DNA from: Mytilinidion resinicola
Lineage: Eukaryota > Ascomycota > Dothideomycetes > Mytilinidiales > Mytilinidiaceae
NCBI RefSeq assembly: GCF_010093595.1
Contig: NW_022985447.1
Location: 349,218-413,217 of the forward strand
Direction of reading: 5' to 3'
DNA: 64,000 bases
The notes beneath the pieces were generated by a model. The model did no database searches. It was not told where the DNA came from and saw only the letters and a program-made list of their open reading frames with translations. Numbering within the stretch: position 1 is the first letter of the stretch; the number at the start of each line of letters is the position of its first letter. A program made the position numbers and the translations under genes. Below, piece after piece: positions 34,592 through 45,920 of the stretch.

Positions 34592-35330
34592 ATTATAAAC
34601 ACGTCGCGTTTTATATTACAATAGTAAAGTATTTAAACGCGCTTAAAAGTAGCTAGAAAATTTTCTACAAACTTAGATATTATAATAACACAGCTTACGG
34701 ATAGAGGAATAGACTATTATAGGTTATAAAGGTAGTGGTGTTAATAAGAACTGTGTTATTAAATTTAATAAGGCCGAGATCTGTGCGCTAAGGCCCTTAC
34801 CGTTTATTAACAAGCTAATAGAATTACAGCGTTCTGCCGCCCTAAGGTTCCGCCGGCGGAGGCGGGAGAATACATATCGCCAGCCTTATTAACCACAGCC
34901 CTGCCCCCCTACTAGCACTCTACTATAATAAGATAAGCTTAAATAGACAACAGGAATTAATTTCTACAGGTTAAATTACATTTAACGCAAATTATTAGGT
35001 CTTCTAGGCCTTAAAAATGCGCCCCCCTTTGCTACTCCGCCCGACGTTCCCAAGGGACATCCTAAGCCCCCCTTACCTAGAGCCTCACCACCATAGTCCT
35101 CTTACGTTGCCCTCTACTCTGGGGCACTCCGTAGCCTCATCCATAGGTGTAGTGAGCTCATATAATGAAGTTATACCCATAAAAATCCATAGAAATCACG
35201 TCTGTACGCATCCTTTCCGATTCGTATATATCCTTTCCAATTTATATATACCAATCAGATCAATCGGATCAATCTCCGCTTGAAGTTTGATTAGCTAGAG
35301 GATTGATTGATTGGATTGTCTAGAGTCTAT
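34592..35330. other. degenerate repeat remnant
   Basis: AT-rich to 35000 with scattered stops in all frames and an imperfect inverted pair (AATAACACAGC / CTGTGTTATT). It then becomes more GC-balanced. A segment near 35209-35235 matches sequence left of the island at about 15910, suggesting both flanks belonged to one older element. Confidence 0.4.
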
Positions 35331-35336
35331 ACTAAT

Positions 35337-35373
35337 AAACCGGCCGTCAATCCGATTAAGGATTGGCCGGTTT
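35337..35373. repeat. inverted repeat (hairpin) at the island/GH5 junction
   Basis: AAACCGGCCgtCAATCC and GGATTGGCCGGTTT are reverse complements apart from an extra GT, separated by GATTAA. It lies 29 bp from the last recognisable GH5 codon and may be the tip of a transposon or the scar of the truncating event. Confidence 0.6.
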
Positions 35374-35401
35374 ACTAACCACGCTGCTGGGATTTTCTTA
35401 C

Positions 35402-36235
35402 CTCATTTCGGAAGCCCAGTTAATGATAGTCCAAGTGTTGCAGGAGCTTGATGCAGGAAGACCACTGGAATCTCCATTCGCGCATCGGCATTCGTTGCAG
35501 AGCTCCCAAGCCATGATTGCGAAAGAGACCTGGCTCGTGTCAGCGAATTTATGGTTGTATTTGAATACCCGAGCTGCCCACCTTGTACCGAGAGATAACA
35601 GCATTGACGTATTTCTTGTAGGCAGTCTTTGCTGTGTCCCAAGTATAGAACTGGTCGTTGTAGCTGCCTCCTAGCTGCTTCACGTAAACATCCATGCCGC
35701 CGTAGTCTCCCCAGTTATTGACCAAGGTGATGATCAGCTTCACGCCGGCGTCCCAGGCAGCTTGGACAACGGTGTCCATGTGCCCGAGCCCATTGCTTCC
35801 ATAATTTACGGTGCCCGTTTGGCCGCTCCAGCTCTGGTAATAGATGCCGCTTGGTGAAGTTACGTCGTTGAATCCCCACTGTGATCAAGTTAGCGGGTGC
35901 TTGAATAAGTTAGCGGTAATATAGTTTCGCACTACTCTACAGACCATCAACCCCTTGCTAGCCATAGTCTTGAAGGCTGATTTGATGTCGCCAGCATTCT
36001 ACGCTTTAGGTCAGCTATTTTATCACACTATTGAGTCAAAGGAGGTTCATACGTCATGGAACGAGAGCCAGTATGCATTGGTGCCGAAGAAATAGAAATT
36101 CTGGCCATCAACCGTGAAATGAGTCCCAGATCGCTATACAAACCCTGAAGCGCGAGGACTAAGATCAGTAGGCGCGCCTTTAGCCGTGCCTGAAAGAGCC
36201 AGAAGGCTGGAGAAGAATAAAGATGAGATCCTCAT
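35402..36235 (-). pseudogene. GH5 endo-beta-mannanase, truncated and with a nonsense codon
   Basis: Exons 36235-36053, 35998-35933, 35878-35582 and 35529-35402 (introns 52-54 nt) give 224 codons of the usual 350-400. There is a signal peptide (MRISSLFFSSLLALSGTAKG), then the family motifs FTVDGQNFYFFGTNAYWLSF, WGFNDV, LIITLVNNWGDYGGMDVYV and the acid/base Glu in MAWELCNECRC. A TAG at 36136-36134 interrupts exon 1 (CAG to TAG would be RIP-like). After a perfect donor (GTAAGA) at 35401 the next exon is missing; repeat sequence begins instead. The nucleophile Glu half is gone, so the enzyme, secreted and mannan-degrading in relatives, is dead. Confidence 0.85.
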
Positions 36236-38033
36236 GGCGAAGAGTTCTGCTACGATTTCAAACATTTGGGCGGTGGACCATCAGTACATTTATCATGGAA
36301 ATCTCAATCGAAAAGGAATGTGAATTTTAACGGAGATCTCATGACCAGCCGTGAATTGACCGTGGGCTTTTACAGAAGCGAACTTCATTCCGGGCTGAAG
36401 GAACCAGGTATATCGGAGGGAGGGGGAGGACCTGGACCACGGTTTTGCTGAAACCACTCATAAGTGAAACCCTCCATTAGGAATCGTCCCTTCAACAAGG
36501 ACGGGGTAAAACCAAGATCCAACGTCCACCAATCTAAGTAGAGGGGAGTTGACGCTCTGGGTCCGGAGGAGATCCTCCGTGTAAAACATATTATATGACC
36601 TTAATTTAAGAGGCTGATCAGATTACCGAGGCAGATACAGAGGAGGTAAATGCTACTCTGGCCCCTCGGGACGGTCGATATTCAGATTTAGCATCACCAG
36701 GAGATACAAGATTTAGCCTAATGTCATCCTGGAATGCGGGGTGGAAGGAGGCGGTCTTTGTGTTCCGAGAGGGCCACGAAGTGAATTCAATCCCTCGCAG
36801 AGCGGCCAGGGGAAGGTGAGTTGATGGAGGAGCTGCACGAGTTGACCTTTGAGAGATACTGAGACGTTGATTCGTGTCAGACATGACCTAAGTTCTACTC
36901 TGACTTTGAAGGGAGCTCGAGGCCCATGGCACGTATGCTACGGAAGTTGAGAGATTCTGCTTTTGAGGGCCTATGACACTGTATGTTGATAAGGGGACAT
37001 GTAAAAAATTGGCCTGGAAGTGGCTATGGTGCAGGAGTCCTGGAGCCCGCACCTGGGCAGAGAAAGAGATGCTATTGCGCTAGGCCGAATGAGGGCGGGG
37101 TCTGTTTTTCGCCAAAGCTCTCTACAACGCGTAAACTCTATTTGCACTTCCTTCGCGACCTACCTCCAACTTCCATCGTCATCACGACATCCTGCCATGC
37201 CCACATAGCCTTCGCCTCTGAGTGAGAACTGTAGAAGGCTTCTGGCTGACTGATCTAGCGCCAGCGTCGTCCTAAACTATCTCACGCCTCTTCGCTAAAC
37301 ACTACCACCACCACCAGCTCTAAACTTACAAAGACCCTTGAACATAGAAGTCCACCCCTCCGGCATAGAGCGTGAGTTGTAAAGGGTCTACCACAAGAGA
37401 CTACTCTGTCTTTGTATCTCTGCAGATCAGACCACACGCGTTCTTCTGCCCTCGGCCTGTCATCATTGCTGCCACCACTTACAGAGCTCTCGTAGTGTAC
37501 TAACACTGAGGATCGCAAGTCTAGATAGCAAGAGCGCAATTCCAAGCGTAGGGCAGGTAAGTGCCAGTATTCCGCTATCGTCAATTTCTCTCTAGAATTT
37601 CGCTGTCATTCAACCCATGTTGCGATTCAAGATGTCTACCCGGACACGCTAGGCACGAAAAAACACTCATCAAGTACTCTGCCTGCGTGTACAACTGTCT
37701 GCCACTGTATGGAGTGCTTCAACAAATTTCCACATAGCCCAAGGCGAAGAGCATCTATCTTCTTTAGATCCTTGAAAATGCATTGAAGCAACCCGAACAG
37801 TGGCAGACAGGTGCACACACGAGACAGTTTAACACATTTTTATATTCACGTACTAATCATTCATTGTCACAAAAGAATTCACTCATTCTTTTGGGCTTCT
37901 CCGAGCATCACACATCCTCTTCCAGCACTCCCAGTCACGACTTCACTCTATCCGGGGAGCTACAACAGCGCGGATTGATTCAACAGACTGCTGGTAAAGG
38001 CTGCCTTTCCTCACCAACCCACAGCCATCTAGG
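36236..38033. other. intergenic, no gene recognised
   Basis: About 1.8 kb of mixed composition between the dead GH5 and the SET gene. Several short ORFs on both strands, none with a recognisable motif or plausible splice partner. The last few hundred bases should be the SET gene promoter and 5' UTR. Confidence 0.45.
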
Positions 38034-39444
38034 ATGGCTTCCGACGCCAGCAACACTCTCTTAGGAGACTCACCGCCACTGAAAAGTCCCACCTCGGCCA
38101 AAGAGACCCACAAACCCCGTACCACTCCCCGAAAAACAAGCTCCGAGAGTCCGCGAGGCCAAAAGCGTACATCGAGTGGCATCCATAGAGAATCCCTCAC
38201 TCGGAAAGGCTCTGCCGCTGGTTCACATCTCACCAGCAACGATACCACCTGCCATCCCCAGATCGAAGAGTACGAGACTCCTCACGCCGGCTATGGCCTA
38301 AGGGCAACTCAGCCCATGCTTCGTGGGACTTGCATCTTCTCCGAGTCGTCGATTGTCACTCACCCGTGGACCGATGATGGCGAGGAGTACTACACAACAC
38401 CAGTGTTAGAGCAATGCTTTAAGCTGAGCGAGACGGAACAACAAGAGATCATCAGCCTCCACAACTTCGCAAAGCCCGACACAAAAGAGGAGTGGCTACC
38501 TTGGATCAGATCGATATGGTGGAGGCTAGAAGAAGCGGATAATGACATACCCCCTTCTCTCGCAGAGAACCTTTCAGAGGTCTTGAAGATGCCGCTATCT
38601 ACCTGGCCCGAGAAACTGCGACTCCAAAACGAACTTGCGCAAGCAGCGCGCGCGTACAACTTCCTGTGCGCTTGGGAAACATATAACCGGAAAGTCTTCA
38701 ACGTCCACAACCCGAAGAACATCCATTACGGCCTCTTTCTTACCACCGCCCGCCTGAATCACTCTTGCACACCGAACGCCAGAGTCAGCTTCTGCGAATC
38801 CCGTGGCAAGATGACTGCGTACGCTTTGAGCGACATCAAAGCAGGGGAGGAGCTCACAATCTCCTATCTGGAAGACGAGAAGACCGCCGACCTGGAGAAC
38901 ACGACGACGTTCATGAAGCGGGCCGAGCGTCAAGCGCAACTGAAGCAGAAATGGGGATTCGAATGCACGTGCTCTGTATGCAGTGACCCGGAGCTCTCGA
39001 AAGCGTGGGACGAGCGTGTAACGGCGATGAAACCAATCCGGGCTTTCCTCACCAAGATCGACGCTCCCTGGGCCCCGTTCTGGAAGTTTGCCCGCCTCAA
39101 GGAGCTGGGTAGGGCGGTTGAGGAGGGCATGAAGCTTCTGCGTATGGTGGAGAAGCAGGGGCCGAAGAATATTGAGGTGGCGAGAATGTAAGTGCTCAAC
39201 CGTCTCAAAATGGATGATATGTTGATCAAACTAACGTTTGCTTAGCCGAGAAACGCTCGCCCGACTAAACAGCATGATGGGTCGTGATCCAGCAGCCATC
39301 CTATGCGCTAGGATCTCCTTGGAGGTAGCAGGCGCCGTGATGGGGAAGGATCATCAACGGTACGAGCAGGCCCGGTGCCTGGTCTGGGAGGTTGAGAGCG
39401 AAGACTCACAATGGGAGAGAGACATGCAACGCCGCTTGGAGTAG
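38034..39444 (+). CDS. SET-domain protein (SMYD-like lysine methyltransferase family)
   Basis: Exons 38034-39187 and 39246-39444 (58-nt intron, GTAAGT..CTTAG) encode 450 aa. An N-terminal Ser/Thr/Lys-rich, probably disordered segment (1-75) precedes a split SET domain. That domain has EYETPHAGYGLRATQPMLRG, an insert of helices, then LNHSCTPNARVSF near residue 242 and IKAGEELTISYLED. A post-SET cysteine cluster follows (GFECTCSVC, near 308), then a helical C-terminal region. The layout lacks an obvious MYND finger. Such fungal proteins methylate lysines on histone or non-histone targets; the substrate is unknown. Intact. Confidence 0.88.
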
Positions 39445-39894
39445 CCCAGGGCAGGGGTGGAGGACAAAGACTACTTGGCTCTCCGTCTGGTTGGATTGGT
39501 CGAGCACCAGATCATCTGGGCGTCCTTTTTGGAATGGCCTTCAGTGTGCTATGCGCTAGCTCTACCGGTTGGATCTTGCATGAGAACGTCCTCGAGCTGT
39601 TTCTAAACGTTTGGCTGCTTTATGCTTGGGTTTCAGGAACCGACGATGGGTCTGATGTTCAAGCCCAGTTCGACCCGATTGCCCATATGTAACATTAGGC
39701 TCAAGACAAGACCTCTATCTTGCACTAAGAAAGCTCCGAGTGACAACCCTAAGTTCTACATGAGAGTACCTTTGTAGCAGTCACATAGAAACCGCTACTA
39801 GACCCAACGATCACTGCCAGTCGCACTGTACCCGGCCACAGGTACCTGCCCTCTACCTCCCTACTGATTTCGTCCTCTTTCTGACGCAAAAATA
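39445..39894. other. 3' flank of the SET gene
   Basis: The reading frame stays open for 53 codons past the SET stop, which chance can explain. Otherwise no feature is recognised before the MITE. Confidence 0.4.
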
Positions 39895-40666
39895 CAGTGC
39901 TAGATCATAAGTCTGGGCACACATATGTATCACTGCTCTAGCCCCACTCTTGCTTTCTCGACACCACTGGAAGAAGTGCCCCAGCTAGCAGATATTAGCT
40001 TTGTTAAAAGGTAGTCTATTTTCTACTGCGTTAACTTTATATTATATATAGTTTTAAAAGCCTATTAGGGAACCCTAAATAGTTGCAAGGACTACCTAAA
40101 CTTATGTCTTAGTACAAAGGTACCGGAACCAACGCTTCTCGCTCGGCTTGACCCCAAGCTTGCCAGTCCGTCGAAAAAAGGCAAATAAGAAGATTCTACG
40201 CATGCTAGGCACGTCAGGTGTTGCCGCCCTACCTCTGTGACATAGATTTCTTATTGGAAAGGAAGGGAAATGTTTGAGTACTACTACTAAACGAAATTGG
40301 TACTGATAATAACTGCTTAGACGTATCTCTTCCGAGTTTTGATATCTTGGGCGACGGCTTGTTAGCAGATTACGGTAGAATCTGAGGTATTCGCCTAAAC
40401 GCTGTTAGGTATTGTAAATTACAAGCATGTTGTTAATAATGTACAGTACCAAGATATAAGTTTAGACAGTCCTTGTAACTATTCAGGGTTCCCTAGTAGG
40501 CTTTTAAAAGTTCATGTATAATATACAGTTAACGCAGTGGAAATTAGACTACCTTTTAGCAAAGCTAATACCTGCTAGCTAGGGCAATTCTTACAGTGGT
40601 GTTGAGCGAGAAAGAGTGGGGCTAGAGCAGTGATATATGTGTGCCTAAACATATGACCTGGCACTG
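39895..40666. mobile_element. palindromic MITE, copy 1 (Tc1/mariner-like, TA target)
   Basis: The 772-bp element begins CAGTGCTAGATCATAAGTCT and ends with its imperfect complement (..GACCTGGCACTG), flanked by TA on both sides. The arms are inverted over about 220-260 bp (for example CACTGCTCTAGCCCCACTCTT and AGCCTAYTAGGGAACCCT) around a 270-bp centre with no ORF. Related copies occur at about 45.3 kb and 51.6 kb. Confidence 0.8.
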
Positions 40667-40916
40667 TAGTGAAGGACCTTAAACGGTCGTGAGCAAGTGT
40701 ACGGGCTGTACGCGCTAGGTAAAATATCATGTGACAGTAGTAGACATTGATATCAAAAAGAACACTCAGTGCCAGCCGTAATCCAGAACGACTGCTAGCA
40801 TTCAATTTTAATGAGGTCGCTGCATACAGTGCGCTCGAGACCATCAACGAATAGAACGCTTCATAATCATCACACCCTAAACCCCTCCCATAACCCCCCT
40901 CATCTCACACCCCCAT

Positions 40917-42095
40917 CTACCACCCATACTTACCCCCCGCTTCCTTCTTGTTTCGCCTCCCCGCCGCAAAATGCTCCTCCAACGCATCCTTCTGCGTACT
41001 CGCCGTGTTCACCAGACTCTTGAGACTGTTCTTCCCCGTGCCTGCAATCGATTTCAGCGCATGGTGCTGCACCGTCTCGCCGGCTTGGCGCAGCTGCTCG
41101 TTATGCGCGTATTCGGCATCTGTATTGAAATTCGTGATATTGAGAGCGGAGAGATCGCTGTTCTTGGACGCGTTGCGGCCCAGGAGCTGGCGGAGTTCGT
41201 GGGGCGAGAGGTTGAGGTCGGTTGCTATGGATGAAAGGGTTTGAGGGGTGTTCGTTGATGGGGCGGGCTCTGAGAAGGCGGAATCTGGCAATTTCGATTC
41301 GTCGGCGGGTGAAGGGACGTGGAGGAGGGGGGTGTATTCGCCTTTGCTTGAGGGCTCTGCTAGCTCTGGTGTGTCTACCGGTGCCATTGAGAAGAGCGAT
41401 ACTTTTGGTTTTGGCGCGGGTTTCTGCGTCGTGGTTGGTGTGGCTGGTGAAGCCGTAGTCGGCGTTACCGTGGGCGCTTTTTTGAGCGCAGCACTCGACA
41501 CGCCGGCGGGTAGGACCCTTTTCTTCTTCTTGTTGGCTACGGACAGCGGCCGGAACCTCATGGGTTTCCCGACTAGCTTGAGCTCCGGCTCCTGGGGTTT
41601 CGGTTCTGCTCGTGCGAGTCCTGGTGCGATTGTTGCTGCTGCTGAAGCTGTGCTACCGTCCTCCTCTTCTGCGCCATAGTCGGGCACCTCCACAGGCTCT
41701 CTACTGAAACCGGGTGCTGCACCTGTCCGCAGATTGACACCAGAGCCAAGTCCCTTGCCTAGTCGTTTGGCGGCCGGTGCCGATTCAGATGCGCTACCTG
41801 CTGGAGCTGCCGCCTTTTTTGGGGCTGGTAACATGCTGTTGAATGCGCTGAACGCTCCACCGCTGGTGCGGGCCTTCTTTGCTGGGGGCGCATCGGCATC
41901 GATGTCGTCCTTGGGTTGGGTTGGGTGGGAGGGTGCCGGGAGGTTTAATCTGATCTTGTTTGGGTTTGCGCGGTCGACGACTTTTTGGAAGGCGGGTTTC
42001 GATGAGAGGGAGGCTTTCGCGACGGGCTTGGGTCTTGGAGGGGCGGGAGCGTCATTATCGGAGCCCTCAGAGTCGGAATAGGCGACTAGATTCAT
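40917..42095 (-). CDS. PRCC-family nuclear protein
   Basis: Single exon, 392 aa. It starts MNLVAYSDSEGSDND, the acidic N-terminus typical of PRCC homologues. A long Pro/Ala/Lys-rich disordered middle (APKKAAAP, GKGLGSGVNLRTG) follows. It ends with the conserved C-terminal region: SDLSALNITNFNTDAEYAHN, HHALKSIAGTGKNSLKSLV and a final KKEAGGKYGW. The family (named for the human papillary renal carcinoma gene) is nuclear and linked to pre-mRNA splicing complexes and a mitotic checkpoint partner. It is divergent from AVO1 with a short shared promoter. Confidence 0.85.
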   Translation of the reverse strand: MNLVAYSDSEGSDNDAPAPPRPKPVAKASLSSKPAFQKVVDRANPNKIRLNLPAPSHPTQPKDDIDADAPPAKKARTSGGAFSAFNSMLPAPKKAAAPAGSASESAPAAKRLGKGLGSGVNLRTGAAPGFSREPVEVPDYGAEEEDGSTASAAATIAPGLARAEPKPQEPELKLVGKPMRFRPLSVANKKKKRVLPAGVSSAALKKAPTVTPTTASPATPTTTQKPAPKPKVSLFSMAPVDTPELAEPSSKGEYTPLLHVPSPADESKLPDSAFSEPAPSTNTPQTLSSIATDLNLSPHELRQLLGRNASKNSDLSALNITNFNTDAEYAHNEQLRQAGETVQHHALKSIAGTGKNSLKSLVNTASTQKDALEEHFAAGRRNKKEAGGKYGW

Positions 42096-42313
42096 GGTTG
42101 CTGCGGTCTTTTCTGTGGATATTTGTGGTGGTGAAGTGTGAAGGTTATTGAAAATGCTACTCCAAGATGACGATGTCTATCCTCAGGGTCTCACGACGCG
42201 CCGATCCCCAGCATCAACCACGACCTCACCCACACCCACTCCCAGCTGGCCTGGACGACCCCAGTGTATCCAAGCACCTATTCAGCATAAGAGTATGTCC
42301 CTACTACCTCGCT
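42096..42313. promoter_or_regulatory. bidirectional promoter PRCC / AVO1
   Basis: Only 218 bp lie between the two divergent start codons, so both 5' UTRs and core promoters must fit here. Pyrimidine-rich tracts (CACCCACACCCACTCCC) are visible; no TATA box stands out. Confidence 0.6.
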
Positions 42314-44971
42314 ATGTCTCTCCTTCAGAACGAAGAGTAAGCCCCGCCTCTCCTCCGCCGCGTCTTCGCGCTGACCACCCCCCCAGCTTCGTCCTCTACC
42401 AGCTACGCACAGCATACCTATCCTGCATCAAAGACGGCGTCGGTGAGCGCCTCATTACCGTCGATTCTACTGTCCTCAACAATCCGGCCTTTCGCGCCGC
42501 TGGCTGGGTCCCCAATGCCGCCGACATCAGACGTACCTACTCGCCACCGATCCCCACTGCTATCACCTCCGACTACTTCCAGGCACCCCGCTCGGCCGGT
42601 CTGAAAGAGGGCTTTGGCGAAGATGATGAGGAGGGCGGCATGGTCACGGGAGGGGGGAGCAATGATACCGTGGGCCCCGCGTTGAATACAAAGAGGAGGC
42701 GGCGGAAGGAGCAGATGGACGAGGATGACAGCAGTGATCTTAGTGACGAGAGCGACGACGATGCGGATGCTACGAGGTAAAGTGAGATTGCTTGTGCGAT
42801 AGATTGATTGTTCTAACAATACTAGGCCTGCCAACCAAATCAAGTTCACCAAGATGCCGTTGCGGACACGAGCCGGGTCCTCGCCCATTCGCGGCTCTTA
42901 TCTACATAACACTCTGCTTTCAGGATCCAATACTCAGGATGGTCCGTCTTTGATGATTACATCGCCTTCTAGACCCCCCGATAGCCGGTTACGACGAGGG
43001 TCTTTGGGTGCAGTGGAGACAATCAAGGAACGTGCGAGACGAGACACTGTCACAAGCAGCGAAATGTCATCCGAGAATGAGCTGGACCCAGTTGTGTTTC
43101 AAAGAAAAAAGCTCAATCCCCACCGAGCGGCGAAGGCGAGCCAATTGCTCTCGGAGCGGATCCAAGAGGACGACCGCGAAGGCGATGCTCATTTGGACGA
43201 CGCCGACCAAGGAAACGAGTCTGACGATAGCACTTTGTCATCTGAATTTGCCGGCACTGCAGACACGAATTCGATATTGGGAGACATCGGAAATCCAATG
43301 GATTCGTCCCCTCGTACCAACATGTCAACCATACCACCACCAATCACTCCCTTCAACGCCTCTCCAAAGAAAAATAGACAGACTGGTCCTATGCTTCAAG
43401 CACTACCACCACCACGACCCATCAGCGTTCTCCAGCCTGTCAGCGCACTAACACAAGCTCTAAAAGCAAAAGACAAAAAGCCCGAGGATCCCCTACAGCG
43501 ATTTGCTACGTTGTCTGGCAAGGGTGATCCGAATCCTTTATACATCAGAATCTATGCTCCATTCTCAACGAAGCCAAATAAACCCTTTGAGGTGCTTTTA
43601 AGAAAAACGCTGGACGATAACACGAAAGTCACTGTGTCCGAAGCTATCGGATTTGCTCTCTACAGGTATAACGAAGAAAAGCTGGAGCCACCCCTGCCTC
43701 CGCAAAAACTCAACGTCAATCGTTGGGTCTTCCGCATGTACGAAGACGACGAGGTTGATATGGAATTCCCAGCACTCTCACGAACGAAAGAGGTGACAGA
43801 TTTCGCTTCCAACAACAGCCGGGGCATGCGAGCCCGGTCGCGCGAGAAGCCCTGGGACGAGTTTGCGTTGGTTGAAGCCAACGAGCGCGAATTCGCGGAC
43901 AACGAGAATCTCACTCCATTATACAGTAAAGAAGCCGCTGCAGCTGCAGAGGCCCCCTCGAAGGCTGACCCCTTCACCACATCTACCACTGGTCCCAACG
44001 GCGCAAGACCATCAATGTCAGGCCCTGCTGTTCCCCCAAAACCACCCCCGGCGCCAGCCCGTTCATTCCGCAACCCCATCACCGGTCCATTATTCGCACC
44101 TTCAAACCTCCGGAAAGATAGTACTAATCTCCTCGATGCGCCAGCAGTCACAACCTCTCACGCCACCCCTCGCACGGGAGCCCCAAAAACCATCGCCGTC
44201 CACTTCACAGACGACAACTTCCAAACCCGCCATCTCGCCATCCCGTGCACCACCGACACCTACATCGCCGAAGTCTTCGACGGCGTGTGCCACGAGCTCC
44301 GTGTCGACAAAGCCCTCTACGTGCTCAAAGTGTCGGGCACCGCCACTGTCGCGCCCGCCGACCGCACTGTCGAAGCCCTCGCCGGGCGCACCGACCTCGA
44401 CCTCGCGCGCCGCCGCTTCATCGGCGACGGCGCCTACGGCCTCTCGGGCTCGCCCGGCTCCGAGTCCCCCAACGCGCCCCTCCTCATCAGCACGCCCGGC
44501 GGCGTCTCGAAAAAGGGCCACCACAAAAAGGCGGCTCCCGCCGCAGCCGGCGGCCTCATGCACCCCCTCGCCCAGAACCGCACGCCCGACGCGTTCCTCG
44601 CTGCCAACGCAAACTACCGCCGCTACGCGGTGACCCGCAAGCAGCCCATGTCGTTCTCGTCGTCGTCGGCGCGGATCCTGGCGCTGGACGGTGAGTATAT
44701 GCACATCATGCCCGGCGAGTCGACGAATAACCCGCACAACACGAAGCACATCACCGAGGGCGCGGGGGGCAAGACAACGACGGTGCATTTTAGCAGCGTG
44801 GTCGGGAGTAAAGTGTCGCGGCGGCATCCGCGGATGTTCAGGGTGGTGGTGTTTAAGGAGCGCGAGACGAAGCGGTATGACTTTGAGGCGCAGGGGGGGG
44901 CGCAGGAAGCGCGGGAGATTGTGGAGGAGATCCGCAGGGGGGTGGAGAGGTTTCAGGAGGGGGTGCTGTAG
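42314..44971 (+). CDS. AVO1: TORC2 subunit AVO1/SIN1
   Basis: Exons 42314-42336, 42387-42776 and 42826-44971 (introns 50 and 49 nt) encode 852 aa. The tiny first exon MSLLQNE plus DFVLYQLRTAYLS recreates the classic Sin1 start, so the longer frame open from 42148 is not the true N-terminus. Domains: the CRIM domain around 355-480 (DPLQRFATLSGKGDPNPLYI, NVNRWVFRMYEDDEVDMEFP), a Ras-binding-like domain around 590-665 (TIAVHFTDDNFQTRHLAIP), and a C-terminal PH domain around 730-850 (NYRRYAVTRKQPMSFSSS, RMFRVVVFKERETKRYDFEA). It anchors TORC2 at the plasma membrane and recruits AGC kinases through CRIM. Single copy and intact. Confidence 0.94.
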
Positions 44972-45239
44972 GGGGGGTTTTGGGCGGGTGTGGGTTGACG
45001 TGCTATCTGATGGGAGGGTATGGTGTGGATTTATTTGGTACGGGTCTAGGCGGGTTCTGGCGTTACTTGGGGGAGGGCGTCGCTGGTGTGCGGGAGTGGT
45101 GTATTGAGGATATCTGGGAACTTTGGGACGCTTTTAGGCACAAATGGACGGTGATGGGCGATGGTCTATTGACGATGAGCTAGCTACAAAACAACGGAGA
45201 GTCACTCCAAGGCTCCGTCGTTCATCGGGTCCATACACA

Positions 45240-45540
45240 TGTTAGTTCCGTCAAAAGCTGTGTCGTGGACGGGGCTATGCGCAGCACGTGTGTACGCAAA
45301 AGCCCTAAAACTTACAGTCCTCTCACGGCACTATGCCATACATCTGGGAACTCCTTTCAACTGCTAGGGGTGCCCCGCTAGGCTGTTAAGACGCCAAATA
45401 CGATGTAAAGCTCAACGTAGTGGAAACCAGGCTTCTCTTTGACTGAACCCGCGACATGCTAACTGCGTGCTCCTGGCAGTGGCGTCGAGCTGGTAAGGGG
45501 TGGAGCAGAAGCAGTCAGATATTCGTGTGCGTGCTCAAAC
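45240..45540. mobile_element. degenerate MITE relative, copy 3
   Basis: Contains CCAAATACGATGTAAAGCTCAACG, matching (inverted) the copy at 51.6 kb, and AGTGGCGTCGAGC..GGGGTGGAGCAG, matching the MITE-1 arm. Ends are eroded and the borders are approximate. The AVO1 3' UTR lies to its left. Confidence 0.5.
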
Positions 45541-45920
45541 TTACGATCGCTAGTCTCGACGAGAATGGGGAAAGTCGGAGAGTGCTTGTTTTTGCGGTGG
45601 ATGGGGATGGGAGCACGTGACTCCACAGCTCTAGACCACGTGGCTTTCACGTGAATTTCGAGAGAAATGGTCACGATGCATACGACTCAAGCACTTGAGA
45701 TATATTCAGTTGCAATACGATACGCATGCATTTCTTTTGAATCGGATTATCATTATTAAGGATTGTGCTAGTCGTCCATCCCCCGGCGCCCCTGTATCCC
45801 CTCGCCCCGTCATTATGATAGTGAAAGGATTGACGGCCACCCACAGCCATGCCAGGCTCGCTATGCTTTATAAATACACTTTTTCGCTCATTGCATCGCA
45901 GCTTTTGCGGGAGTCGGGGT

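Noticed and set aside
39445..39603. Readthrough extension of the SET protein past its TAG
   Set aside because: 53 open codons are expected by chance several percent of the time and carry no family motif.
42148..42313. Longer AVO1 N-terminus from the ATG at 42148
   Set aside because: The family N-terminus MSLLQNEDFVLYQL is recreated only by the 42314 start and the 50-nt intron; the long frame is accidental.
44102..44827. Large ORFs antisense or out of frame within AVO1
   Set aside because: Caused by very high GC and the absence of stops in shadow frames; no independent motif.
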